DNA from: Alitta virens
Taxonomy: Eukaryota; Annelida; Polychaeta; Phyllodocida; Nereididae
Assembly (NCBI GenBank): GCA_932294295.1
Contig: OW028573.1
Coordinates: forward strand, 69,541,829 to 69,605,828
Direction of reading: 5' to 3'
DNA: 64,000 nucleotides
Shown here in pieces: positions 1 through 12,392 of this stretch (positions are counted from its first letter, which is position 1; each line of letters starts with the position of its first letter). The notes under the pieces are model-generated. The model was given only the letters and a program-made list of their open reading frames with translations, did no database searches and was not told the origin of the DNA. The translations under genes were made by a program, and so were the position numbers.

Positions 1-136
1 TATTAAGTCCTTGTACAGAACTTCAAAGATGGTGTGTGTTGTAAGAGTATATATAAGTTATTTGCCCCAACTTGCTGACCTTCTCTAAATTTCTCGGCTG
101 TTTAACTGAAAATACTCCAACTTGTCTCTTTTGCAG

Positions 137-1161
137 TTGCAAGGAGTATCAGAATCTCAATTCCTTCTTTTCTATCGTCATGGGACTGAGTAACATTGCT
201 GTATCGAGGTTATCTCAAACATGGGAGGTGAGATCTCAAGTTTATAAAATTGCATCCATAGCCAATAATATATCCATATTCGTGTGGACATTTGTGAAGA
301 CTTTTTGGATCTCTGTATACATATTATTTCTCCTACAGAAACTGCCAAACAAATTGAAGAAGATGTTCGCAGACTTCGAGATGATGATGGATCCATCCAG
401 AAATCACCGGTCTTACAGGCTAAGCGTTGCTAAAATTGAACCGCCTATCATACCTTTTATGCCTCTCCTTATGAAAGGTAAGACTTGGTGTTATATCATG
501 ATGCAGAATTAGATTGTTTATATCAGTTTTATAATTCACTAATGAGTTTCACATCACATTTTGAAATTCTTTGTCTGAGAAAAGCTCAGCTTACTTCACC
601 TTTGTTAACTTTTCGTTTTTCAGATATAACTTTTACCCATGAAGGCAATAAGACTCACTTTGACGGACTGGTCAATTTTGAGAAAATGGTAATGATAATC
701 CATATTTTTAACAATCTGTTCGATTATAAATAATTTACAAAAGTTAATTATCAGTTTGTTCGTTTCAGCACATGATTGCTCAAACATTAAGGACCATCCG
801 GGTATGCCGAAGCAAGCCATTAGGTAAAGCAAAGTTTACCAACTTTGTATATTATTTTAAAAAAACTATGATATTTCATGTTCACACTAGTTAGTTGATA
901 AGGTTTGAAAATCTAAACATTATTTTCCAGATATTGAAAGTCCATCAGGGGTGAAAAACACGACAGAAATACTCAGTTATCTCAGGTAAATTTTAAGTGA
1001 TCACAAACCTAGCAGGAACGAGTTTCCATGTGAGCTGGTTGTGGAAAATGTTTGTAATCTAAATGAACGGTAATAATTCTCATTGCAGAAACTTGAAAGT
1101 CATTGATAACCAAAGAATATTTACTCAGCTGTCCCACAGACTAGAAGCTCGAAGAACATGA
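137..1161 (+). CDS. RAPGEF4-like: Epac-like Rap guanine nucleotide exchange factor, C-terminal exons (partial)
   Basis: This is the C-terminal half of a CDC25-type RasGEF catalytic domain. Six exons read in one frame: 137-227, 339-477, 624-688, 769-823, 931-985 and 1089-1161 (stop TGA). Every junction is GT-AG and the phases match. The first exon gives the RasGEF core ([20 protein letters not shown]). The second gives [12 protein letters not shown] and [12 protein letters not shown], the third [21 protein letters not shown]. The end reads [29 protein letters not shown]3/4 (Epac1/2) proteins have this same closing arrangement, and they activate Rap GTPases when cAMP binds an upstream cyclic-nucleotide domain. 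That domain and the rest of the gene lie before the window. RAPGEF2/6 end differently, so an Epac-type protein is the best call; type 3 versus 4 cannot be told here. Confidence 0.85.
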
Positions 1162-2527
1162 CCAGGATTTCTAGTATTTACATTGGTGTGAACTGACACT
1201 GCTACACCCAAATTGTGAAGTTTTTTCTACAAATTGCTTTCATCATACTACCATAATGAGCCTAAATCAGTCATGTCTTCATGAACATTTCTATGTGTTT
1301 AGTTTTTGCATATCTCAGATTTATTCAGACAGGGGACCATCACAAGATGGCCAGCATCATTTTATTTTGAAGAAGTTTACCAATCTTTATTGTATGAATA
1401 TAGGAGTTTAATGTGTTAATTATTGTTGTTCCATTTCATCCCAGCTTCTCACATGATATAGATCTACCAAATGTACCTTTTTGTGATACTTGTACATCTG
1501 TCTACAAGTGCTGTGAGACATCCCAAGTGCCATTACATGCCTAAGCTTTTACATTTTTGCCATCCAGACAGCATATTGCCTGTCATGTTTCCTCTTCTTG
1601 TTGATATCATCCAAAAATAACTCCCTTGTCCATTGTTCTTGCCCATAATTGCTTGCAATATTTCCAGTTAATATATTTGAATTGTATTAATTATGCACAT
1701 TGTGTATCTTCATGTCAACAATACTATGTAATCCAAATGTACAATGTAAGTGTTCCTGCATAATATTATGTTGATTTATTGAGTAGCAACATAAACGCAT
1801 TTTAAATGTCATCATAGGAAAAGTGCTTGACTAGATTACGATAACAATAGCACGAAACATGTTAATTAAATAATGAAACAATGCAAGTTCATATTGAGAA
1901 GTGACAGGTAGAAGGTTCACTGTAATTTTCTGCAATTTACTGATTTCAATTAGGGGCGTCACTTTCGCTACTCAGTTTAATATTTTAAATAAAAAGGCTG
2001 TGCAGATTCTTTAAAATAATGTTGAGGAGGGTTTATTTTGCCTTTGCCATTGTGTGGGCTGGGCTTTACGCATTTATTTTAGAGATTCATGGATCCATGA
2101 TAGATTTTAATAGTCATAACTGTATCTGATTGACTTCAGACAAAAGGTACTGCTGAGTTAGAGTTTATAAGTTCTGGTGCTATTGTACCGTATTTACCCA
2201 ATACTACCCTGGGCGATTGATATTTAAGAGTGAGGTTTTGATTATGGCAAGTGTCCAATGTGGTTCAAAACTGTCTCTGACATTAAAATGAGGTTGAATG
2301 ATAATAAAGACCCGGTGGATAATCTGGCACTTACGGTATTTGAACTGCGTTATGATGATATATGTATACTTATACAAATAACATTCTTTGTTTTAATAAA
2401 ACGAAATGAGTCATGGATTTCATTGTATGGAACGTTATTATTCGAAACAATAAATGATTTGACAAAACATAGTGTTTCTATCTCTTTGATGCCTGAACTT
2501 TGTATCAAATTTTCAATGTAATAAAAT
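1162..2527 (+). other. 3' untranslated region candidate of the Epac-like gene
   Basis: There is no convincing coding exon after the TGA at 1159-1161. AATAAA-type polyadenylation signals occur near 2393 and 2520, so the stretch may be a long 3' UTR. Only the absence of exons and the two signals support this; where the transcript ends is not visible. Confidence 0.35.
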
Positions 2528-2588
2528 GTACATGTTATACGGTTGCATAACTCAAAGGTGGGGTGATATTTTAAAGTCTTTATTCCCC

Positions 2589-4760
2589 AGATTCAGATTC
2601 AGATTCTTTTTATTTTGCCAAAAAAAAAATATATATATATATATTGACAATTTATTTTCATATTTTCATTCATAAACATAAATATATTTTATCCAGGTGG
2701 AGAGATCCATTAATATTACATAGTGAACATTAAATCAAACACAATATGTATTGGAAAAGTATTATGAAGAAGCAGTAGGATGAACATTTATACATATATA
2801 GCAATTTTCAATACTTCAGTCTGCAGAATAAGACGCTACAGTGCTATTTTTCACATATTTCTTAAATCCATCTAAGCTATGTGTTTCTAGTTTTTCTCTG
2901 TAAGTTATGGACATATTATTAAGGGTTTTGATAAATCTATAATTAATACTCTGTTTTGCAAATTCATGTTTAATTAAGGGAAGTTGTAGTTGACCAGCTA
3001 TTCGAGTTTCATAGTAATGAGGATCATCTCTAAGTGGCAGTAGCAAATCAAGAAATACTGTGGCAAGGCATTGTTGAATAGTTTATGGCAGAATTTCAGG
3101 TCACACAGTGCACAGATATCATGGAATTTTAAAAGATTTAGTTTTTTAAATAAACCACTGGTATGGCAATTATTTTTACTGTTAGTAAGAGCTCTGACAG
3201 CTTTTTTTTGTAAAATGAAAATATTTTGACATTGCCAACCCCAAAGAAGAGCTCCATAGTTTAAGTGTGATAACACGAGGGAATTGTATATATGTAACAA
3301 GGCACAGAGAAGCAACATATGTTTTAATCTGTGCATAATGCCTACTGTTTTTGACAATTTCTTTGTTATCATATCACGGTGAGCTTTCCTATTTATATGT
3401 CTATCTTACATTATGCCTAGGAAGTTAAATTCATTGACAAATTCGATAACAGAGTCTTCTATTTTAATAGTAGGAATTTGAACTCTTCTTTGTGGTGCAT
3501 GGAAAATCATTGCTTTCGTTTTGCTTTTGTTAATAGATAGCTTATTTACCTTCATCCAATTGCTCACGCTGACCAACTCATCATTTAGATCTCTTTCACC
3601 CTGAAAAGTATTCAGGGAAGCAACGAGAGTCTATCATCAGCATAAACAATTGGATGAAAGACAGAAGTAGCGTTGACAAGGTCGTTGACATAAATGATAA
3701 ATAAAAGAGGACCAAGAATGGATCCTTGTGGAACACCAAGCTGAAGTGGAACATGATTAGATTTGATATTGTCTACAACATATTGCACTCTGTTAGTTAA
3801 ATAGCTTCGAAGTAATTTAACTGAAAGATCTTTCATGCCATAGTGTTTTAATTTAAACAGAAGTATTTCATGGTCCAGTGTATCAAAGGCCTTTGATAAA
3901 TCAAGATAAATATTAATGTGTACTTTTTTGACGTCCATTTCAGTGATGATTAATTCTACCAATTCTAACGCGGCCAATTCTGTTGAGTGAGAATGTCTGA
4001 ATCCATATTGACTTTTGTAAAATAATTTCAGAGAACTAAAGTACTCATTAAGTTGATCATGAGTAATGTGTTCAAAGACCTTTGATACACTGGGAAGCAG
4101 AGACACAGCTCTATAATTTTCGATTTTATTCTTTTCATTTTTGTTGAACAATGGAACAACCTTGGCAATTTTCAATTTATCAGGGAAAATACCTGAAACA
4201 AAAGACTGATTTATCATGACCATGATTATGTCACAAACTTATATTTTCACGTTTTGAGGTAACTTGGTTGACATCATGTCAAACCCACAAATGTTTTAAA
4301 TTTTTAGAGACTATTACTTTTATTATAGTTTTTCTATTTGTAGTATGAAACTCAAAATCTGGGGCAACTGGAAGATTCATATAGTTTTGGAAATTTATTC
4401 CATCCGGGGTTCTAATTGTCTGTGCTAATTTTAGTTCCTGCTTCAGCATAATATTCATTAAATGCATCAGCAATTTTCTGTTTGTCAGATATATAATTAT
4501 TTTCCACCACAAAACATTTTGGAAATTCATTTTTCTTATTTTGACCAATGATTGAGTTAATCATGCCCCATGTCTTTTTGATATCACTCTTATATTTAGC
4601 AAAATATTTCTCATAATAAAGTTTTTTGGCATGGCGAATGCTTTTCCTTAGTATGCAATTATAAGTCTTTAAATTTGTTTTTATATTACTATATTGAGGA
4701 TCCTGAACATTCAAGGATTTCAATTTGATATAAAGCTTGTCTCTATAGGCTATGGACCTG
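2589..4760 (-). mobile_element. 5'-truncated non-LTR retrotransposon (LINE), broken
   Basis: Three reading-frame segments on the minus strand make up the second ORF of a LINE. 4801-4412 encodes the linker between endonuclease and reverse transcriptase (includes WGMINSIIGQNKKNEFPK). 4223-3612 is the reverse transcriptase, with ENYRAVSLLPSVSKVFE, DLSKAFDTLDHEILLFKL, GVPQGSILGPLLFIIYVNDL and YADDR. 3372-2998 is the C-terminal region (LSHLNYGALLWG, LQKKAVRALTNSK). Frameshifts separate the segments. No endonuclease is seen, so the copy is 5'-truncated near 4760. On the minus strand it ends in a short hexamer repeat: AGATTC three times at 2589-2606 on +, preceded by an A-rich stretch. Such tails are typical of the CR1/L2/jockey groups. 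The exact clade is not determined. Confidence 0.88.
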
Positions 4761-4801
4761 ATAATGACACACCTAAACACAAAACAGTGTATAAGTACCA
4801 A

Positions 4802-5735
4802 TACAAAAACATCATGATAATATTGTATGTAATACTAAGTGTGACATAATGCACACAATATAATTACAAATACATGAAATGCATACCTCTAAGAATGTTT
4901 CATATACTTGAGTGTTCAACCCTCAGTGCACAAGGAAAGGTATTAACCACAAAATACACCTGAGATATTAATAAATAATATCAGTAACTAACTATTACTA
5001 ATTTAAGATAACAATGTATAGTGTAAAGTATGCCCACTGTATAATAAAAGTGCTTGCCTCCTAAGCCAGACACTTAGACCATAATGAGCCAGCAGAATGC
5101 ATGTAATACAGCTGTTGCCTGCACTGCCCAAAATGACAGAGGTTTTAAGCTGCCCTCCCCATACATGTATACACCAAAAGTTACATTACCAGGCATGTAT
5201 GTAAACCCTAGTGGCCAACATGCTAAATACATTTGTAAGTAAAGAAAGTTAAAGACATTTTTCTCACAATTGTTGTGGATATTTGATTCATGGGCTTAAT
5301 TTCTGAAAATTGAAAAGAGTAACATATAATTATACTAATAACAAGCAACAGTAAGAAACACTATAAAGAAAATATTTACAATACAAAAGTAATGAGGCTA
5401 TTATCTCCGTGACACCAAGCATGCTGCCAATCAGTTTATGATACTACAGACTGCTGTGCACTATACTGAATTAATACATTTTTGAAAGGTGGACTATTCT
5501 TGATGAATTTTGCAAAAAAATTGTTAATGGAAAAACTGTTACTGTTCCATGTCATCACTCAAATGCGCTACTTCAAGATATCTTATATTTCGCGGAATTT
5601 CTGCCAAAATGTTAAATATTCCAACTATTTGTGAGTACTGTATCTCGTTAAAAAGAACTGTAATACAACATTCTAGTTTATCACACCCGCCATACCCAGG
5701 AAAGCTTACTTGAGGGACCCGCCACAATTGTTTAC
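4802..5735. other. intergenic, no gene seen
   Basis: AT-rich sequence with frequent stops in all frames. I see no exon, RNA gene or clear repeat boundary. Confidence 0.5.
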
Positions 5736-5739
5736 AGCA

Positions 5740-5990
5740 AAAATGAATGGATTAGGATAGCGCAACCCTCTGGGATTGGTCCATGTCAGGTGGGTGGGTG
5801 GATTGGGGCTTTGCGTCCTGTATTTCTGCACCTGATGGTCTAATTAGGACAGGCAGGGACCATGGCAATAAGATGATGGATGAAACAGCCATCTAAGTTA
5901 GGCTCGACCAGGACTCAAACGCAGGAACCAGTGGTTGGAAGCCCAACGCATTACAAGTGCCAGTGTCATAAATGGACCTTCTGGAACGAG
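5740..5990 (-). repeat. tRNA-derived SINE candidate
   Basis: Read on the minus strand from about 5985, the sequence contains an anticodon-arm-like stretch (TTGGGCTTCCAACCA) followed by GCGTTTGAGTCCTGG, which resembles a polymerase III B box with flanking T-arm. The other part (to about 5740) would be the tRNA-unrelated body. A G-homopolymer at about 5988-6002 abuts it. I see neither a perfect tRNA fold nor target duplications, so this is a candidate only. Confidence 0.35.
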
Positions 5991-6009
5991 GGGGGGGGGG
6001 GGCATGGGG

Positions 6010-7150
6010 GGGCCATGGTCTAAATCAGGGGGGCCAAATGGATAATATAAATTCGATATAGCATATGATAACTTAGCTATTATCTGACTCGAGATGCATA
6101 AGCCAGTGATTGACCTCAAAAAAATGTATTATTCATAACAGAACAGTGGCAGAAGTTTTTATATTTATCAAGGCAAAGGTCAATGCTGCCATGGAACAGT
6201 AAAATATTTACCAACTTTGTTGAATATATATCCTAGCGCCATTCTAAGATTCAGCATGTAATCTCAATGTCTGTGTAGATAATTGTAAATGTAGGTACCT
6301 AGCTCCCTGATTACCATGTACCACATTACACAGTACAGTAATATTGCTAAAAAGTTGGTTTTCCCTAGTGGTGTCATTTAAACAAAAGAGTCTATATTAT
6401 TAAAAATTAGATTATGTTTTAAATGTATGCACTACTGTCTATCGCTATTGAGTAACATGCCTAAATGTAGGTTTATAATGCCTGAAGATTATGTTCATAC
6501 AAGTAAGAGTTTGTCCTAATACATTGATGTGGGAGACATGGACCTTGCATGGTGGGAACCACTGTTATTTTTGTAAAGAACAGTATTATTTGTAAATATA
6601 ATACTGATGGCTGTGACTAGTTTCAATCATGCATTCTTAGATTGGATTCTGTATAAATTTACTCTACTTCAGTTTAAGGGTTGTGGAACCTGTCATTGGG
6701 ATATTTAAGCAATGCTGACTGAGAAAAGATTCATGCATTTAGCAATGCTGTAATAAAAAGTTTAATTTAAAAAAGAGCCTTTTTCTTTTATTAATGAGTA
6801 CATCAGGGCCAGGCTAACCTCAACAATGCAATTAATAAACCCATACATGTCAGAAGAAATGGGAGGTGGTTTTTAAGCAAAATTTAATTACTTCACTAAT
6901 GTTGCAGTCTTTCAGACCACCTAACTTTAATAGACAATTCAGCCTTGAAATGTTGCTAAAGCAATCTTACAAAGTTGTGATCCTAATAAAAATGTTATAG
7001 TGATTGCATGGGCAAATGGACAGAATGGTGCTGGTAATCTGGGAGCATTTGTAGCAAAACAAGGTTTTGAAATTTTTGTTGAAGGGGCTTGGCATCATAT
7101 ATCATCTGAATCCTTGAGACCTGTAGATTTATATATTTGGCGCCATTTTG
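6010..7150. other. intergenic, no gene seen
   Basis: AT-rich DNA without a supportable exon. The short ORFs here have no recognisable motif. Confidence 0.5.
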
Positions 7151-7990
7151 TCTGATGACGTCATGAGGGTGAAAAATGTTACCATGGTAATAACCAAGTC
7201 TGAATTTCAATACACTCATTGTGACATCATCAAAACCCTTTTCAATGACCTAGAATTTGGACTTGCTTAGTTCAACTGACCTGGCATATTATCTCTGAAG
7301 TATATATTTTGATGATCAAACGGTATCCAAGGTCCAACTCAGAAATCGGAATTTTCTCAACATTTTTCACGACTTTGTTCAATCTGAGCCCAACACCCTT
7401 AAAGCTACGTCAAAGTAATTGGTGCCATTGTAATTTTTTTTTGATGGGCTTTAACTTCATATATATTCTATTTGGGTATTCATGGCAAGTGATTGCCAAG
7501 GCAACAAAGTTTGAATTTCCAAACAATAACAGCGATATGAAGAAAACCATTTTTTTGTGAACTAGATTGTGAATAGACTTAATTTATTTCACCAGGCTTA
7601 TTGTCTCTGAAGTACATCTTTTAATAGTCATGTGACCTAAGAGGTCAGAAATATGAATTTTCCCAACATTTTTCACAAAATTGTTGAATCTGAGCCCAAC
7701 CCCCTAAAAGTGGCGTCAAAGTATATGGTTCAGATTAAGTATTTTTTTGATGGGTTTTAACCTCATATATATTTTATTTGGGTATCCATGGCAACTGGGT
7801 GCCAAGGCAACAACTGTAACAGTGGTATTAATAAAACCATTTTTTTTAGTGAACTAGAGTGTGAACGTCACCCCATCCCTTGGGCTCGAACCTCATATAT
7901 ATTGTGAGTATACATGGCAACTGGTTGCCAATGCAAAGTTTCAATTGCCAAACAATAGCCCAGGTATGACCAAAATTCATTTCTGTTGAA
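7150..7990 (+). repeat. diverged tandem repeat, ~300-bp unit, about three copies
   Basis: Successive blocks share the same order of words: a 'trCCwaGG-TGCCATGGCAA' type segment, then 'aaaaccattttttt', then 'CTCTGAAGTA', then 'caacatttttcac', 'aatctgagcccaac', and 'gatgggytttaacytcatatat'. The CTCTGAAGTA words fall near 7293 and 7605, and the aatctgagcccaac words near 7381 and 7687, giving a spacing of about 305 bp. A third partial copy starts near 7860. Each unit carries a near-palindrome resembling an RFX X-box. There is no coding potential. Origin unknown; it could be a satellite-like or MITE-derived array. Confidence 0.6.
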
Positions 7991-8148
7991 GGTCCCTAGT
8001 TTGATTCTTGGTTAGACGGTAAATTGGAGGTGTCTTGTTCTCAATGTCTATGCTGAGGCAATTAAATGATACAACATATCGACGTTGGTTAAATTTGGAA
8101 TGCTACATATCTAAGTAATATATAAATTATATATAATTCTTATATATA

Positions 8149-9010
8149 CAGGATAGGGAGGCAAAACTTGTAAAAATCACTTTTTATGCACAAATGGGCC
8201 TATTGACTGAAAAAGAATATTAACAAAAAGAGAGATAAGACAAAAAATTTAATTTTTATTCAATATGGCCTCCATTTACCGATTCAACACGGCCTCGAAA
8301 AGCTGTGCCACTATACTACGAAGTCCATGGACATCTTGGTCCACTCCTTGATGGCAGGCGATAGGGAGTCTTGTTGGTGGCCTGTTCTAAAAAAATGCCC
8401 CACAAAGCATAGTCCAGCGGGTTCAGGTCCTGGTTGAAGGAGGGCCAGAAATCTGCCAGCCAGAAGTCAGCAAAGTTGGCAGCATAACTGCTGCATCTTC
8501 TTGGCTGTGTGGCAGGAGGCCCCAGCGTGGATCCACACATAGTTGCCCTCAGGGTAGTTGGCCTTCATCCATGGCAAGACGTGGTACCTCAGGACCTTGT
8601 AGTAAGTCTCTGCACCTCTTCTTTCTCCAGCCTTGAAGAATAATTTGGGCATCTTTTTGCCGTTAGAGGCCACTACACCCAAGACAATGACCTGGGCTGG
8701 ATGCTTGGTCCTCAAGGTGTCTTTGACATCAGCTGTCAACTAAACAAGGAATCGGTCATTTCGGTGGTTTTAAACAGCATCTGTGGTTGTTGGGGATGCT
8801 TTTAGCATTGACTTTGCCACAGAGCAAATCTGCCACCCTTTGTCTTTGTCCTTCTGAGTGAGTAGTCATCATAAGTTCTATTTCCATAACATTGACCCAT
8901 TTTTTAGCTGACTGGCTACTGTTGGTTCTAATATTAGTTTCATAGTATTCAGTCAAGTGGTTGTTGGTTTATTGCTTAAAGTTCATTCCAAGTTTTGCCT
9001 CCCCACCCTG
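8149..9010 (-). mobile_element. Tc1/mariner-superfamily transposon, internally deleted
   Basis: The ends are inverted repeats. The left end reads CAGGATAGGGAGGCAAAACT and the right end, reverse-complemented, reads CAGGGTGGGGAGGCAAAACT. TA dinucleotides flank both sides (8147-8148 and 9011-9012), as expected for this superfamily. At 862 bp it is shorter than a usual intact element of about 1.3 kb. The transposase runs on the minus strand and lacks the stretch between its DNA-binding N-terminus and its catalytic core. Confidence 0.88.
8316..8956 (-). pseudogene. Tc1/mariner transposase remnant
   Basis: 8956-8756 encodes an N-terminal helix-turn-helix-like part (RQRVADLLCGKVNAKSI). 8739-8467 encodes the catalytic core (VIVLGVVASNGKKMPKLFF, VLPWMKANYPEGNYVWIHAG). 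A frameshift leads to FNQDLNPLDYALWG at about 8440. In this family the second catalytic aspartate usually sits in a motif like QDGAPxHTAK; here it reads IHAGASCHTAK, so the aspartate is lost. The third motif, with DLNPLDY, is kept. With the deletion, the frameshift and the missing residue, the copy cannot be active. Confidence 0.85.
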
Positions 9011-9012
9011 TA

Positions 9013-11872
9013 TTTATGTATATTTATATTTAACATATTTATTTACCCCCATAAATTTTCTCATGACTGTCACCCTTCATAGATGTAAGACCCTTCTGTG
9101 TATCAATTGATTAAACACTGTTAAATGTTACATGGAAGAAGGCCTAAGGTGGCCAAGTCCATTGACATCTATGAGGGTTGGAGCTTAAGCAAAAGAAGGG
9201 CAAATCTTCTGGAAAATCTTGATATCTTTTAGAAAATATAAAAAAGCAGCAAGGTCTAATTTTGCAAAAAAAATGGTTCATGGAATCAGCCACATGAAAT
9301 CTAGATCTGATGCATGGTGGTAAGGTCCGCAAATTTCGTCCCACTGCAGATGGGTTAACATGACCAATTCTAAGTTAGGCCAAAACTAGCATCAGCAAGT
9401 TCACTGCCATGCATTCCTTAGGCAATGTCTTTCCATTTTTTAATTGTTTCCGTGCACAATAACGTATTATTGAAACATCTGCCATTAACTCACTGAAAGG
9501 CTCTCAGGGATTATTAAAAAATTATGAACTGACCAATTTGAAAATTGCTTATGTAATACATAGTGAGGCGAGCCTCAAAGCCTAAAACATGAGCAATACT
9601 GCTTTAAGAATTTTGAAAATTCTAAAAACGAAAATTAACTTTCTGTCACATTTCCATTACTGTTTCTTTTTATTCACAATTTTTGTTCTTTTTATTCACA
9701 CAGTACCCTAAAGCTGAAATGATAACGATGATTGTTTTTCATCTTCTGAGTGGATAATTCTTTCACAGCTTTATCCAATTTTGTCTATATTTCATAAACT
9801 TCGCTGACACCCATAGTGCACAATAGCTTACCATATCATCACTCCAGAGCCAAATAGGCCTATAATAACTAGTTAACTACCATTAAGACTTTGGCCAAAA
9901 TTGAATTAGGGTGATTTTATTTGCATCACTAGATATATGCATCCAAAAATTCCTACACTCAATGCATGGTATTTAATGGACAATCACTTTAATAACACCT
10001 GGTTTCGGCTGTTTTGCCCAATTAAAAAACCTGATTGTAATGTGACCAATGGAACAAGTGAAGAGAAACTTCGAAACCCCTGCTAAATCCAGGTTAGGTC
10101 TGGCTTTAGCTAATTTTGTCATAGTGACAAATAGTGCTCATCTAAATCAGGCACAATTTCAAATAAATGTAAATTGTATTCTCTAAACTGATGAGCATTT
10201 GGCTCTGAGCACACCAGTAATTTTATGCTATCATGGCAACTACATTGAAAGGTGTGACGCAGAGATGTATAAGATAAACTGAGCAATCCAAAAAATTCAA
10301 ATGAATTCCACATACGTAGTGCAGAGTCAGTTAATTGCAGTGTTATTATTGTATATCACTGTGTTTGTCATTCTGATAAAAAGCTAGGATATATTATATA
10401 AAAGCTAGGTTTTATCAATATTCATAAATTACATATATTCAAAGTCTGTATCTTTATGTATAACATTGAAAAAGGAAAAACTGCCTCATTGAGTCATTTC
10501 ATTCAAAATCTTTTCATCAGCAGTATCAAATTCATCAATAATCTACTAGAAATATACATCAATATCATTTGCCCTTGTACGGAACTGCTTTCTTACAGAG
10601 AAACATTCGATATAAAGGTGCCCTCTTATTTAATTGCATGACAAAATATGTCCACAGTAATCGTTCCTACTATGCTTATTTAAAGAATATTCATGCATTT
10701 TTGCTATCTAATGATATTGATATATAAATATGTATTGCTATGTTTTACATAATATCTTATAAATTCATATGTACACATTTTAAAGCTGTGTAACTTAGTC
10801 ATCATATGTGTGTATAAGACTGTAAGGTAATCTTGCATACTAGACATATATTTGATGATGATTATAACTTCTTCTTTTTTTTATAATTTAGTATACCTTT
10901 TTATTAAATACAAAAAATATACAACAATGATGTCATATAAGAAATATTTCCTTTTTGGGCAATATGCCCATGCCCTAATTTGGAATAATCTGTAATGCTT
11001 TACACAGAAAATTGACATTCAAAATGACATTTTATTAATATCATCAAAATAAAATTTTATTATTTATCAATACTAAAGAGATCCTGTTGCTATGCATGTA
11101 AACATAACTTGTAGCCATGACAACCAAGTTGCAGAATATATATATTTATAGTTAAAATAAATTAGACAACATTACACCAATAATATGCGACAATCTCCTC
11201 AAAATTTCGTATTAAATTGAAAAGTCAATAATGTAGGGCCTGCTGAACCATGACAGACAATTCAGATTTTCCCACTTTTAACATAATAAGAAAAGTAAGC
11301 TCGGAAAATTTAAAAAGAAGCATCATATTTTGTTGTGATTTTTGTTTCCATGACAACCAGTGCAAGGGCTGATCAGATATGATTTACGAAATGGAGGGTC
11401 ATCCTTAATACTTCAAAACTTGACGAATGGTTTGTACCTCCTGGAGCTCAGAGAGGCACAATATAAATGAATTTTTTTTTTTAAATGAGCATTATTTGGT
11501 TGTCATGGCAACCCCTAAACCGTGTCAGAAAAAATTGTTCAAAATTTTTTCGACATGTTCAGAGTGTATTAGTTAAGGATATCCATTAAACGTTGACCAA
11601 CAAAAGTGGTGATCTAGTAGCTAATAGGGCAAATATGCATTTATTTCTAATCTTTTCCATCCTAAATGCTAACACTTGATGAACTCTAGTCATTCAAACT
11701 CGCATAACTCTAGCCCCACACATTTCCCAGAATGCCAACATTGCTTAAAATAATCCCTGAAAAATTAGGAACAAAATTGCATAATAGCGGAATGATGCCC
11801 AACAAGCAATATGACACATTAGAATCTATTATAGCTAGTTCGTGCCACTTTTTCATCTTATTTTATTTTTAG
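9013..11872. other. intergenic, no gene seen; scattered X-box-like words
   Basis: AT-rich DNA with no supportable exon. Around 11110, 11350 and 11505 short words of the form 'catgacaacc/catggcaacc' recur, similar to the near-palindromes at 7.2-7.9 kb. This suggests a diverged member of the same repeat family. Confidence 0.4.
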
Positions 11873-12392
11873 GCCTAATTCAAACTCCCATAACAGATTG
11901 CCAAAATGGTTTAAATGAATTCCTAGAATGCCAGGAACAAAATGACATATATTATAATTTCATCACCAAAGTCCCAGGGAATCGTAATTGCTCCCTGACT
12001 AAGAAGGCCATTCATACAATATGCAAAGTTCAATACAACAGCCATACAAGTAAGCTATTTTACAAAATGGGTATTTATCCAGCCTTATTTAAATACAAAT
12101 GTTTGTCTATTGTATCGTAGCATCAGAAATCACCATGAAGTAAAAGAAAGTATAAATAAGTCAGACTTTGTATTAAAAAAAACTTATGAAGAAAACTACA
12201 GTATATTGCTTCCTTATGATGTTAATTGTACACCACCCAATTGTTATATCAGATGCTTTATTCTAGTGTACTATGAATTATTATTATGAGAAATTTTAAC
12301 ATTTTTGTAACACTTGTATTTTACTTTTATTTTACTTTTTTCAATTTTGTTCAGGAGCTCTGCAACACTGTGTACCTACACGTGGTATATGA
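11873..12392 (+). CDS. last two exons of an unrecognised Cys-rich protein (partial)
   Basis: An exon at 11873-12049 is bounded by a good acceptor (T-rich tract, TTTTTAG) and a GTAAGC donor. It joins in frame to 12355-12392, which has its own acceptor (TTTTGTTCAG) and ends in TGA. The peptide contains five cysteines, two of them in LNEFLECQ and GNRNCSLTKK, and one N-glycosylation site (NCS). AATAAA signals follow at 12426 and about 12460. The spacing LNxFLxC...NCS...CxVxY resembles part of the ectodomain of the protein encoded at 13752-15242 (LNRILQC, NCS, NCTIHAKVKY). That hints at a related neighbouring gene, but the similarity is short. Upstream exons are not identified and no family is recognised. 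Confidence 0.38.

Noticed and set aside
5985..6012. G-homopolymer at the end of the SINE candidate as a G-quadruplex regulator
   Set aside because: A pure G run with no gene nearby; more likely a simple repeat or assembly-sensitive stretch.
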